Assembly (NCBI GenBank): GCA_964482955.1
Contig: CAYZZW010000067.1
Coordinates: 1-17,052 of the forward strand
Direction: 5' to 3'
Source of the DNA: JAPLSN01 sp964482955
Lineage (GTDB): Bacteria > Spirochaetota > Spirochaetia > Treponematales > UBA12059
DNA length: 17,052 nucleotides
The stretch's first letter is position 1; each line of letters opens with the position of its first letter. A model generated the notes under the pieces. It searched no databases and was not told where the DNA came from. It saw nothing but the letters and a program-made list of their open reading frames with translations. Both the position numbers and the translations under genes were made by a program. Positions 1-7,073 of this stretch are shown piece after piece.

Positions 1-1
1 C

Positions 2-415
2 GACGACTACGCCCACCATCCGACGGCCATCCGGGCCACGCTGGCCGGTTACCGCGAATTCTACGGGACGCGCCGCATCGTCGTCGACTTCATGTCGCAC
101 ACCTATTCGCGCACGAAAGCCCTCTTCGACGAATTCGCGTCGGCGTTTCCGGACGCCGACGCGGTGATCCTCCACAAGATCTACGCCTCCGCCCGCGAGA
201 CGCCCGACGGCGCCGTGAGCGGCCGCTCGCTGTTCGAAGCCGCGTCGAGACGCCATCCCGACGTCCGATATTTCGAGGAACCCCTCGACGCGCTCGACCA
301 CCTGCTCAAAAGCCTCCGGCCCGGCGACGTCTTCGTGACCATGGGCGCGGGCGACAACTTCAAGTTGGGACAGGAACTCGCGAAAGCCCTCGCGCGGAAA
401 GGGAATCCATCGTGA
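2..415 (+). CDS. murC: UDP-N-acetylmuramate--L-alanine ligase, C-terminal part (partial at left edge)
   Basis: This is the C-terminal 137 residues of a Mur ligase, open at the left edge of the window. MurC is a cytoplasmic ATP-dependent enzyme that adds L-alanine to UDP-N-acetylmuramic acid, the first amino acid of the peptidoglycan stem peptide. The visible part begins with DDYAHHP, a Mur-ligase hallmark, and continues with SHTYSRTKALFDEFA, matching the C-terminal domain consensus (Q/PHxYSRTxxLxxxF), then GAGDNFKLG near the end, as in MurC. The reading frame is open from base 2, so the ATG at 92 is an internal methionine and not the start. The stop TGA (413-415) overlaps the GTG start of yicC, suggesting translational coupling. 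Mpl, a related ligase, is an alternative, but the overall pattern favours MurC. Confidence 0.9.
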   Translation, partial: DDYAHHPTAIRATLAGYREFYGTRRIVVDFMSHTYSRTKALFDEFASAFPDADAVILHKIYASARETPDGAVSGRSLFEAASRRHPDVRYFEEPLDALDHLLKSLRPGDVFVTMGAGDNFKLGQELAKALARKGNPS

Positions 416-1275
416 AAAGCATGACCGGCTTCGGCCAGGCCTCGGCGTCGACCGCCCGGATCAAGGCGGACTGCGTCGCCAAGTCGTACAACAACCGCTA
501 CCTCGACGTGTACGTGTCGGTGCCGCCGTACCTCGCCGCGGTCGAACCCCGCATCCGCGCCGCCGTGGCCGCCCGCGTCGCCCACGGCAAGGTCGAGTTC
601 ACGGTCCGCGTCCACGAATTGTCGGTGAAGCCCTCGGTGTCGGTGGACGCGGCCTCGGCCCGCGCCCTCGCGGACGCGCTCCGCGAGCTGGCCCGCGCCG
701 CCGGCCTCGACGCGAAGCCTACGCTCGCCGACCTCGTCTCGTTCGAGGGCGTCGTGTCGTTCGACCGGGACATCGACGCGGACGAGCTCTGGAAGGACCT
801 CGGGCCGGCGGTGGACGCCTGCCTCGACGCCCTCGACGCCGAGCGCGCGCGCGAGGGGGCCGCCACGAAGGCGGACGTCGAACGCCTCGTCTCGTCCATC
901 GAGGCGCACGCCCGGACGGTCGAGGAGCACGCCTCGGAGATCGAGACGGCGATCAGGGCGAACCTCGACCGCAAATTCGCGGAAGTCCTCGGCGACCGCG
1001 TCGACGAGACGCGCGTCCTTTCGGAAATCGCCTCGTACCTCGCCAAGCACACGATCAACGAGGAACTGGTCCGCCTGCGCGCCCACGTCGCCTCGTTCCG
1101 CCAGACCGTCGCCTCACCCGCGTGCGGCAAGAAGCTCGACTTCATCTGCCAGGAGATGAACCGCGAGATCAACACGATCGGTTCCAAGAACATGCTGTCC
1201 GCGATCGGCCAGGCGGTCGTCTCCATGAAGGACGACCTCGAGAACATCCGCGAACAGATCCGCAACGTCGAGTAG
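412..1275 (+). CDS. yicC: YicC-family endoribonuclease
   Basis: A 287-residue protein of the YicC/YloC family. It begins with the family signature MKSMTGFG and ends with the diagnostic KDDLENIREQIRNVE-type sequence. The conserved block QEMNREINTIGSKN starts at about residue 247, and the middle is helical and probably coiled-coil. YicC in E. coli is described as an RNA endonuclease acting in small-RNA turnover, so an RNA-processing role is inferred here. The start is GTG (412-414), overlapping the murC stop in a GTGA arrangement; the N-terminus matches the family exactly, so the start is well supported. Length is typical (about 290 residues). It is followed after 11 nt by a kinase-like gene with a good ribosome binding site. 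Confidence 0.93.
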   Translation: MKSMTGFGQASASTARIKADCVAKSYNNRYLDVYVSVPPYLAAVEPRIRAAVAARVAHGKVEFTVRVHELSVKPSVSVDAASARALADALRELARAAGLDAKPTLADLVSFEGVVSFDRDIDADELWKDLGPAVDACLDALDAERAREGAATKADVERLVSSIEAHARTVEEHASEIETAIRANLDRKFAEVLGDRVDETRVLSEIASYLAKHTINEELVRLRAHVASFRQTVASPACGKKLDFICQEMNREINTIGSKNMLSAIGQAVVSMKDDLENIREQIRNVE

Positions 1276-1279
1276 GAGG
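1274..1279 (+). promoter_or_regulatory. Shine-Dalgarno deciding the start of the kinase-like gene
   Basis: AGGAGG lies 7 nt before the ATG at 1287 but only 1 nt before the ATG at 1281. The spacing favours 1287 as the start. It overlaps the yicC stop codon (TAG, 1273-1275), so the two genes are probably translated in succession. Confidence 0.7.
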
Positions 1280-1286
1280 TATGGCG

Positions 1287-1841
1287 ATGGCAGCACGCGC
1301 GCCCTTCATCGTGGCGATCTCGGGCAAGTCGGGTTGCGGCAACACGTCCGTGAGCAAGGCGCTCGCCGAGCGGCTCGGCATCCGCCTCGTCAACTACACG
1401 CTCCGAAACATGGCGGCGGAACTCGGACTCTCCCTGCCGGAACTTCTTTCGCGCTCCGAGGGCGACGACGCCTACGACCGCACGCTCGACGCGAAGCAGG
1501 TGGAACTCGCGCACGAGGGCGACTGCGTGATCGGGTCGCGTCTCGCGCTGTGGCTCCTGCCCGACGCGGACCTCCGCGTCTACCTGACCGCCTCCGAGAC
1601 GACCCGCGCCAGGCGCATCCACGACCGCGAAGGCGGCGACCCCGAACGGGTGCTGTCGTTCACGCGGGAACGCGACCGCGCCGACCGCGAACGCTACAGG
1701 CGCATCTACGGCATCGACAACGACGACTGGTCGTGCGCGGACCTCGTGGTCAACACGGAACGCTTCGGCGTCGAGGACATCGTCGACGTGCTCGCCGCCG
1801 CCGCGCGCGCCGAACGGACGCGCGCCCGCGCGCCGCGCTGA
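1287..1841 (+). CDS. Archaeal-type cytidylate kinase-like protein with altered P-loop
   Basis: A 184-residue protein resembling the short archaeal-type CMP kinases. Family-like features are the N-terminal strand followed by a glycine-rich loop, the helix KALAERLG, LRNMAAELGLSLPEL, a central CVIGSRLALWLL segment, the ETTRARRIHDRE region, and the end GIDNDDWSCADLVVNT, close to the archaeal pattern YGIDIxDxSxYDLVINT. Family members phosphorylate CMP/dCMP with ATP in the cytoplasm. The P-loop here is GKSGCGNTS (residues 13-21): the Walker A lysine expected before the Thr is asparagine. The protein may therefore bind nucleotide differently or act in regulation. A canonical Cmk is present at 15727, so this copy may not be essential for CMP kinase activity. 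The start at 1287 is chosen by Shine-Dalgarno spacing; ATG 1281 is in the same frame. It converges on the minus-strand gene with a 6-bp gap. Confidence 0.75.
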   Translation: MAARAPFIVAISGKSGCGNTSVSKALAERLGIRLVNYTLRNMAAELGLSLPELLSRSEGDDAYDRTLDAKQVELAHEGDCVIGSRLALWLLPDADLRVYLTASETTRARRIHDREGGDPERVLSFTRERDRADRERYRRIYGIDNDDWSCADLVVNTERFGVEDIVDVLAAAARAERTRARAPR

Positions 1842-1847
1842 TCCGGA

Positions 1848-3107
1848 CTATCCGTTCCGCAAGGTCGACAGGATGTAGTTGACCCACTCGTTGGATTCGA
1901 CGTAGTAGCGATCTTCCGCGAGGAGGAACTCGAAAAACGCGTCGCGGAGCTTTCCCGTCATCGCCAGGGCTTGGCCGCGATAGAAGTGCGCCCGCGCTTC
2001 CGCGTTCGGGCCGCGCTGGATGGACAGGTAGCGGGCGAGCTGGTCGGCGGTTTCGTCGTACAGGCCCTTCCGGAACTTGTCGCGCACGATGATGCCGAGG
2101 GTATAGTCCTCGGCGCCGGTCGCCTGGGAAAGGTCCTCGGAAAACACCCGGAGCGACGGCGCCGTCGACGCGGCCGGGGCGACGCCGGCGAGCGCGCGCT
2201 TCAGGGCTTTTTCCGTCTCGACCGAAAGCTTGCGCGGTTCGGGCACGTTCACGGCCCCCGCGATCGGGTCCGCGTCCTCGCCGACGCTCTTCGAGAGCGC
2301 CAGATAGGGCAACGGGATGTCCCGCGACACCTCCGACATGGCGGGCAAGCCCGTCCGATAGACGCCCGCGGGAATGGTCACGGCCTCCGTGGTCGCGTTG
2401 ACGCCCGCCTCCAGCTTGATCTCGCCGCTCGACAGCGAGCGCTCCTCGACGAGCGCGTAGAAGTACGGGATGCCCGGCACTGGATAATCGACGAAACCGC
2501 CCGACGTGTCCTCGAACAGCGCCACGAGCGTCGCCTCGAGCAACTTGGGCACCGACAGGATGGGCTCGACGTGGCGGTACAGCACGTAACGCTCGCCGGG
2601 CCGCGACACGACGTACGACAACACGACTGAATCGTTCCTGCGCGCGGCGCTGATCGACTCGACCGCGGCCTTCGGCTTGTCCGGCACGGGCGCCGCGACC
2701 GGGGACATCGTCGCGTTCATGAGGGGGATGAAGACTTCGTACACCCGCCCCGACTTGTCGCGGCCGAGCACGAGGTAGTAGTACTCGCGGGAATCGGGAG
2801 GCGCGTCCTCGTAGCCCATCGTGCCCGACGGCACCGCGCCGAGGTACCTGGCGTCCGGAAACGTCGTCGAGTCGATCGCCTTGGTGTGGCGGTAGACCGC
2901 GTAGTCGCCGTCCACGTCCGGACTGTCCTCCCAGGACAGGATCACCGAGAGTCCCTTCATGGCCACGCGGATGCGGGACGGGAAGGGGGCGAAGATGTCG
3001 CCGCCGGAAGCCTCTTCGGGCTCCGGAACGACCGACCCCGCCTGCCCGGCCAGGGCGGCGGCGCACGCGAAGGCCAGGGCGGCCGTGAACAGCGTCCGTT
3101 TCATCAT
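1848..3107 (-). CDS. Exported protein with fibronectin-III-like and TPR-like regions, function unknown
   Basis: A 419-residue protein, the only minus-strand gene in the window. It has a short basic N-terminus and a hydrophobic stretch (MMKRTLFTAALAFACAAALA), so it should be exported. Cleavage near residue 20-23 seems likely; a lipobox-like AFAC at residues 12-15 makes a lipoprotein possible but less likely, since hydrophobic residues continue beyond the cysteine. Residues about 43-130 and 150-240 look like two beta-sandwich domains of fibronectin-III type (LSWEDSPDVDGDYAVYRH; YVLYRHVEP...YFYALV). Residues about 345-412 resemble TPR helices (ADQLARYLSIQ, AHFYRGQALAMTGKLRDAFFEF). A periplasmic or surface scaffold role is inferred. 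The frame stays open upstream to 3665, but that part overlaps the opposite-strand Cas2-like gene and the start of prfB and lacks a signal peptide, so the start at ATG 3107 (or 3104) is used. I do not recognise a named family. Confidence 0.8.
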   Translation of the reverse strand: MMKRTLFTAALAFACAAALAGQAGSVVPEPEEASGGDIFAPFPSRIRVAMKGLSVILSWEDSPDVDGDYAVYRHTKAIDSTTFPDARYLGAVPSGTMGYEDAPPDSREYYYLVLGRDKSGRVYEVFIPLMNATMSPVAAPVPDKPKAAVESISAARRNDSVVLSYVVSRPGERYVLYRHVEPILSVPKLLEATLVALFEDTSGGFVDYPVPGIPYFYALVEERSLSSGEIKLEAGVNATTEAVTIPAGVYRTGLPAMSEVSRDIPLPYLALSKSVGEDADPIAGAVNVPEPRKLSVETEKALKRALAGVAPAASTAPSLRVFSEDLSQATGAEDYTLGIIVRDKFRKGLYDETADQLARYLSIQRGPNAEARAHFYRGQALAMTGKLRDAFFEFLLAEDRYYVESNEWVNYILSTLRNG

Positions 3108-3163
3108 ATTCCATAATATCGGCCGAAACGTCCCGCTTCCAGAGGGATACCGGAACCGGGATC

Positions 3164-3182
3164 GTGTCGGGTGTCCGACACC
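3164..3182. repeat. Two overlapping palindromes in the divergent intergenic region (possible operator)
   Basis: GTGTCGG (3164-3170) and CCGACAC (3175-3181) form a perfect 7-bp inverted repeat around GTGT. Overlapping it, GGTGTC-C-GACACC (3170-3182) is a second perfect palindrome with 6-bp arms. They lie between the divergent starts at 3107 and 3234, just upstream of a TTGACA box. A regulator-binding site is an inference; no regulator gene is next to it. Confidence 0.4.
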
Positions 3183-3194
3183 GCGGCGGTGCCT

Positions 3195-3224
3195 TTGACA
3201 CATGGACGGCCTTTCGTGTACATT
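3195..3224 (+). promoter_or_regulatory. Sigma-70-type promoter in front of the Cas2-like gene
   Basis: A consensus -35 box TTGACA (3195-3200) is followed by an 18-nt spacer and TACATT (3219-3224, 4 of 6 matches to TATAAT). The predicted transcription start is near 3231, only about 3 nt before the ATG at 3234, so the mRNA would be leaderless or nearly so. This promoter could also serve prfB and the genes beyond it. Confidence 0.5.
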
Positions 3225-3233
3225 TTTGAGAAC

Positions 3234-3515
3234 ATGTTCGTGTCCATCGTCTGCGATATGGGAAGCGAAGACTCGCGCGCCGCCCTCTACGACCTCCTGC
3301 CGCAATACGGCTTCGAAAAGACGCAGCGCGCCTGTTTCGAATCGTCGCAGGTGTCCGAACGGCAGCTCCTGGCCGTGAAGCGGGACATCGACAAGGTCAC
3401 CGATTACTACGACACGATCCGGATGTACCAGTTTCCGGTCGAAGGCACCCTGGCCATCTCCGTCCTCAAGGAGAACAAGTGGCGCAAGGTGATCGTCCGT
3501 CCCCACAAGACTTGA
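3234..3515 (+). CDS. Stand-alone Cas2-like protein
   Basis: A 93-residue protein that follows the Cas2 pattern closely. It has a first strand MFVSIVCDM with aspartate at residue 8 (the position of the metal-binding Asp in Cas2), then LYDLLPQYGFEKTQRACFES (matching the YGxRVQxSVFE region), and LAVKRDIDKVTDYYDTIRMYQF (matching the IDxxxDSIRIYxL strand). Cas2 forms the core of the CRISPR spacer-integration complex; some relatives are nucleases or VapD-like toxins. No cas1, other cas gene or CRISPR array is present, so CRISPR adaptation is not supported by context. The arginines usually following the Asp are largely absent (GSEDSR). The frame is open upstream to an ATG at 3171, but that segment contains the promoter; Cas2 proteins normally start right at M-F/Y-V, which favours 3234. 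prfB follows after 36 nt. Confidence 0.7.
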   Translation: MFVSIVCDMGSEDSRAALYDLLPQYGFEKTQRACFESSQVSERQLLAVKRDIDKVTDYYDTIRMYQFPVEGTLAISVLKENKWRKVIVRPHKT

Positions 3516-3521
3516 TTCCAT

Positions 3522-3538
3522 CGCCCCGTCGGGCGTTT
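3522..3538 (+). terminator. Weak hairpin with short T-run before prfB
   Basis: CGCCC (3522-3526) and GGGCG (3531-3535) form a 5-bp stem with a CGTC loop, followed by only three T residues. It lies 7 nt after the Cas2-like stop codon and just before the prfB ribosome binding site. It could partially terminate or process the transcript, but the stem and T-run are short. Confidence 0.3.
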
Positions 3539-3551
3539 CCCGGAGGATCCC

Positions 3552-4689
3552 ATGTACGAAGACATCGCCGCTCCCGTCGAGGAGCTCAAGCGCGGCATCC
3601 TGGACATCTGGGGGCGTCTTTGACCCCGATGCGCTGAAAAAGGCCATCGACGCCCTGGACGCCAAGACGGCGGAACCGGGTTTCTGGAGCGATCAGAAAA
3701 AAGCGGAGCGCGTCATCGGCGACGCCAAGCTCATGCGCACCCGACTCGACACCTGGCAGGGACTCCGCGGCGAGGCGGAAGCCCTCTCCGAAGTCCTTCA
3801 GATGGCGCGCGAGGAAAACGACGCGTCGCTCGAAGGCGATATCAGGTCGACCTTCGCCAAGTTGCAGGAACGCTTCGACAAGGCGATGGTCCTCGAACTC
3901 CTCTCCGGCGAAGCGGACCGCTCCGGCGTGTTCCTGTCCATCCACGCGGGCTCCGGCGGCACGGAAGCCTGCGATTGGGCTTCGATGCTTCTCCGGATGT
4001 ATACTCGCTGGGCGGAACGTCGCGGTTTCAAGTATGAAATAGTGGACATCCTCGAAGCCGAAGGCGGCATCAAGAGCGTCACCCTCGAAATCGACGGCTC
4101 CTACGCGTACGGCTACCTCCGCGGCGAATCGGGCGTGCATCGCCTCGTGCGCATCAGCCCCTTCGACGCGAACGCCCGCCGCCACACTTCCTTCGCGAGC
4201 GTCTACATCCTGCCCGTGCTGGACGACTCCATCGACGTCGAAGTCAAGCCGGACGAAATCCGCATCGACACGTACCGGGCTGGCGGCGCCGGCGGCCAGA
4301 AGGTCAACAAGACCGATTCGGCCGTCCGCATCACCCACTTGGCCACGGGCATCGTGGTCACGTGCCAGAACGAGCGCAGCCAGTACAAGAACAAGGACGT
4401 CGCGATGAGCGTGCTCAAGTCGCGGCTCTACGAGCACTACCGCCTCGAGAAGGAAAAGGAGCACGCGCGCTTCGCCTCCGAAAAGAAGGAAATCGCCTGG
4501 GGATCCCAGATCCGCTCCTACGTCTTCCAGCCCTACACGATGGTGAAGGACCACCGCACGAAGTTCAACGTCGGCAACGTCCAGGCGGTGATGGACGGCG
4601 ACATCGATCCCTTCATCGAAGACTGGCTGCATTTCCGCTGGAAGGGCGGCGCCGCGACGCCCGACGAGTCCGACGACGACGATGTCTGA
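3552..4689 (+). CDS. prfB: Peptide chain release factor 2, expressed by programmed +1 frameshift
   Basis: RF2 recognises UGA and UAA stop codons on the ribosome and triggers peptide release. The first 23 codons run from ATG 3552 (GGAGG at 3542-3546, 5-nt spacing) to CTT-TGA at 3618-3623. After a +1 shift at CTT, which skips T3621, the frame continues from GAC 3622 to the stop at 4687-4689, giving a 378-residue product. The protein has the RF2 codon-recognition tripeptide SPF (about residues 202-204) and the catalytic GGQ (about 247-249, in AGGAGGQKVNKTDSAVR), with an acidic DESDDDDV end. Length fits the family (about 365-375). The frameshift is a known autoregulatory device: low RF2 favours shifting. 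The last 8 nt overlap the next gene, so this probably heads a long operon. Confidence 0.96.
3609..3624 (+). promoter_or_regulatory. prfB programmed +1 frameshift site
   Basis: An internal Shine-Dalgarno-like TGGGGG (3609-3614) is followed by 3 nt, then the slip codon CTT (3618-3620), the in-frame stop TGA (3621-3623) and C3624. This spacing and sequence are the same as in E. coli prfB (GGGGG-NNN-CUU-UGA-C). The downstream RF2 frame is intact, so this is a true recoding site and not a mutation or sequencing error. Confidence 0.95.
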
Positions 4690-6187
4690 TCGGTTCGCCC
4701 GATCTGTGCGCTTTCTCCTGGTTTTGTCGGCGCTGTCGACCGGCATGCGGGCCGGCGCGCAGACGCCGCGCATCCAATCCGACGCTCCGCTCGCCATGGC
4801 CGCCGCCCCCTTCGTCGTGGGGATCGCGGAACTGCGCCTCGGTCCGGACAGCCAAAAGCTCGCTCCCTTCGCGGCGGCGTTCCCGAAGCTGCTCGAACGG
4901 CGGCTCGGGCTGATCCCGTACCGCCTGCTCTCGGCGTCGGAAAACGCCTTCCTCGACGAAAAGGCGCGCCTTTCGAAGCTGTATGCCGCCGGCGCCGCGC
5001 TCGCGGCCGCCCGGAAGAAGCTCGACACCGCTACCTTCACGACCGCGGATCGGGACCGGCAGCTCGCCGACCGCGTCGCCGCCGGAACGGAACTGGCCCA
5101 AAAGCGGAACGAACTCGACAAGCTCGTGCGCGAATCGGTCCGCGGTGCGGGCAAACGCCCGGTTTCCACGGCGCGGTACGCGAAACTCGAGCCCTGGAGC
5201 GGCCACAAGGAAGGCCGTTTCGTTCAAGCGGCGTCCGACATCCCCAAATCGATGAAGGACAACAAGCTCGATCTCCTCGTCGCCGGCTCGCTCGCGCAAG
5301 TCGGCTCATACGGGCTCCTGACGATCGAAATCTGGTCCGCCGTATCGACCGAGCGCCTCGATTCGTTCGAGATCTTCGTCTATTCCGACGACCCGGTGGA
5401 AGCCGCGGCCGCCGCGCGGGAACGCCTCGAAACAGCCGTCGCCGGCACGCCCCTCGCGCTCGTGCGCGTCAAACCGACGCCGGAGCACGCGACCTTCCGG
5501 CTCTCAGGCCCCTTCGCCGTCGTTCCGGTGGCCGACGGGGAATTCTACTGTTACGGCAGCGGCTCCTACACCGTCTCCGCCCAGGCCTTCGGCTTCGCCC
5601 CGCTCGAGTGTTCCGTGCGCGCGACCGTCGGTCAGGCGACCTCGGTGGAGATCGCCCTGGAGCCCTACGATCCCCCCACGTTCCTCGTGCGGACCGATCC
5701 GAGCGACGCCAAGGTCTACGTCTCGTCGGTATTCGCGGGCATGAGCCCGGTCGACATCATGGGCGACGACGAACGCGGCCTCGGCGAGGCGCGCTTCGAG
5801 GGAATGCGCCCGACCTTCTTCATTTTCGACGTCAGGCGCGGCGACGCGATCGACGTCAAGCTCGAGCTCGAGGAAGAACGGGAAACGAGCGGCTTCAAGC
5901 GGAAGCAGGACCGGTTTTTCGACTCGCTCGGGCGCTTCGTCGTGTCCCTGCCCGTGTCGGTGCTGTCCTACGGCATCTTCCAGCTCTACACGAATTCCGC
6001 GCAGGCGCTCATCAACGACATCGACGCGGGGCGCATTTCGCTCGCGGACGCCGAACCGATCAAAACCCGGCTCGAAACCGGATACATCACGAGCCAGACG
6101 GTGTTCTGGATCTCCACGGCCGCGAGCGCGGGATTTTTCGTCGATTCCGTGATATCCTTCGTCGGCTACCTATCTTCGACACATTGA
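4682..6187 (+). CDS. Exported protein with PEGA-like domain and C-terminal membrane segments, function unknown
   Basis: A 501-residue protein starting at ATG 4682 inside the last codons of prfB (8-nt overlap). It has an N-terminal signal sequence (basic residues, then RFLLVLSALSTGMRAGAQ), cleaved perhaps near residue 26. The region about residues 40-260 looks like a periplasmic alpha/beta domain (FVVGIAELRLG; LDLLVAGSLAQVGSYGLLTIEIW), loosely like the TolB-N/CsgG type, interrupted by an alanine/lysine-rich probable coiled coil at about 95-150. Residues from about 333 (FLVRTDPSDAKVYVSSVFAGMSPVDI region) resemble a PEGA domain. Two hydrophobic stretches near 419-437 and 473-496 may anchor the C-terminus in the membrane. 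An envelope role is inferred from the signal sequence and from the ftsY/lol context. I do not recognise a named family. Confidence 0.8.
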   Translation: MSDRFARSVRFLLVLSALSTGMRAGAQTPRIQSDAPLAMAAAPFVVGIAELRLGPDSQKLAPFAAAFPKLLERRLGLIPYRLLSASENAFLDEKARLSKLYAAGAALAAARKKLDTATFTTADRDRQLADRVAAGTELAQKRNELDKLVRESVRGAGKRPVSTARYAKLEPWSGHKEGRFVQAASDIPKSMKDNKLDLLVAGSLAQVGSYGLLTIEIWSAVSTERLDSFEIFVYSDDPVEAAAAARERLETAVAGTPLALVRVKPTPEHATFRLSGPFAVVPVADGEFYCYGSGSYTVSAQAFGFAPLECSVRATVGQATSVEIALEPYDPPTFLVRTDPSDAKVYVSSVFAGMSPVDIMGDDERGLGEARFEGMRPTFFIFDVRRGDAIDVKLELEEERETSGFKRKQDRFFDSLGRFVVSLPVSVLSYGIFQLYTNSAQALINDIDAGRISLADAEPIKTRLETGYITSQTVFWISTAASAGFFVDSVISFVGYLSSTH

Positions 6188-6203
6188 GGAAACCGAAGCT
6201 GCC

Positions 6204-7073
6204 ATGAAATTCGCAGAACGGCTCAAAGCCCTGTTCCGATTCGGGACCGCGCCCGACGAGCTCTACGACGAGCTCTGCGACCTCCTCGTAGAAGGCGACG
6301 TCGGCGCCGCCCTCGCGTACCGCGTCACCGACCAGCTCCGCGCCGCCTGCGCGAAGGGGAGGATCTCCGACGAGCGCGCGGTCAAGGAGACCCTCAAGAC
6401 CCTGCTCGAGCCGTACGCCCGCGACGCGCGGCTCGAACTGCCGTCGGGCGGCACCGCCTGCGTGCTCGCGCTCGGCGTGAACGGCGTGGGGAAGACCACG
6501 ACCATCGCCAAGCTCGCGCACCGCATCCGGAAGGCCGATCCCGGCCGCAACGTCATCCTGGCCGCGGGCGACACCTTCCGCGCCGCCGCGATCGACCAGC
6601 TCAGGATCCACGGCGAGCGCCTCGGCATCCGCGTCGTCGCGCAGGAGCAGGGCTCGGATCCCGGCGCCGTCATCTTCGACGCCCTCGAGGCGGCCAAGGC
6701 GACGCCGGGCACGATCGTCATCGCGGACACCGCGGGACGCATGCACAACAAGCAGAACCTCGTGAAGGAACTCGCCAAGATCGACAAGATCGTCGGCGCG
6801 CGCGTCGAGCGGGCGGCCTACCGGAAGTACCTCGTCGTCGACGCCACGACCGGCCGCAACGCGGTCGCGCAGGCGGAAGCGTTCCGAGAGGCGGTGGACG
6901 TGGACGCTCTCGTCGTGACCAAGTACGACTCCACCGCCAAGGGCGGCGTCGTCATCGCGGCGGCGTCCGAACTGGGCATACCCACCGCCTTCATCGGTTC
7001 GGGCGAGGGGTACGACGATCTCGCGCCCTTCGATCCCAAGGCCTTCCTCGACGATTTCGTCGGGACGACATGA
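6204..7073 (+). CDS. ftsY: Signal recognition particle receptor FtsY (short form)
   Basis: A 289-residue SRP GTPase consisting of the NG domain only. FtsY is the membrane-associated receptor that docks SRP-bound ribosomes at the translocon. Motifs are G1 GVNGVGKTT (91-99), DTFRAAA (123-129), G3 DTAGR (175-179), G4 TKYD (239-242) and the C-terminal GEGYDDLAPFDP, which distinguishes FtsY from Ffh (no methionine-rich M domain). The long acidic A domain of E. coli FtsY is missing, as in many bacteria; membrane contact would rely on the amphipathic N-terminus (MKFAERLKALFRFG). G4 has Tyr where most FtsY proteins have Leu. It begins 17 nt after the PEGA-like gene; a clear Shine-Dalgarno is not visible. 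Its stop overlaps the next ATG by 4 nt. Confidence 0.95.
   Translation: MKFAERLKALFRFGTAPDELYDELCDLLVEGDVGAALAYRVTDQLRAACAKGRISDERAVKETLKTLLEPYARDARLELPSGGTACVLALGVNGVGKTTTIAKLAHRIRKADPGRNVILAAGDTFRAAAIDQLRIHGERLGIRVVAQEQGSDPGAVIFDALEAAKATPGTIVIADTAGRMHNKQNLVKELAKIDKIVGARVERAAYRKYLVVDATTGRNAVAQAEAFREAVDVDALVVTKYDSTAKGGVVIAAASELGIPTAFIGSGEGYDDLAPFDPKAFLDDFVGTT

Noticed and set aside
181..1622. Long minus-strand open frames opposite murC and yicC
   Set aside because: Their Arg/Asp/Val-rich translations have no recognisable domain and mirror the GC-rich codons of the genuine plus-strand genes.
1750..3201. Second minus-strand open frame of 483 codons over the same region as the FN3/TPR-like gene
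   Set aside because: It is Arg/Gly-rich with no domain pattern, while the other frame has a signal peptide and beta-sandwich/TPR-like patterns.
3621..3623. prfB as a broken gene with an in-frame stop
   Set aside because: The stop is part of the conserved RF2 programmed frameshift signal and the rest of the protein is intact.
3108..3665. N-terminal extension of the minus-strand exported protein up to 3665
   Set aside because: It overlaps the Cas2-like gene and the prfB start on the other strand, and would bury the signal peptide inside the protein.
3586..5299. Large minus-strand open frames opposite prfB and the PEGA-like gene
   Set aside because: The plus strand carries unmistakable RF2 motifs there; the antisense translations are low-complexity shadows.
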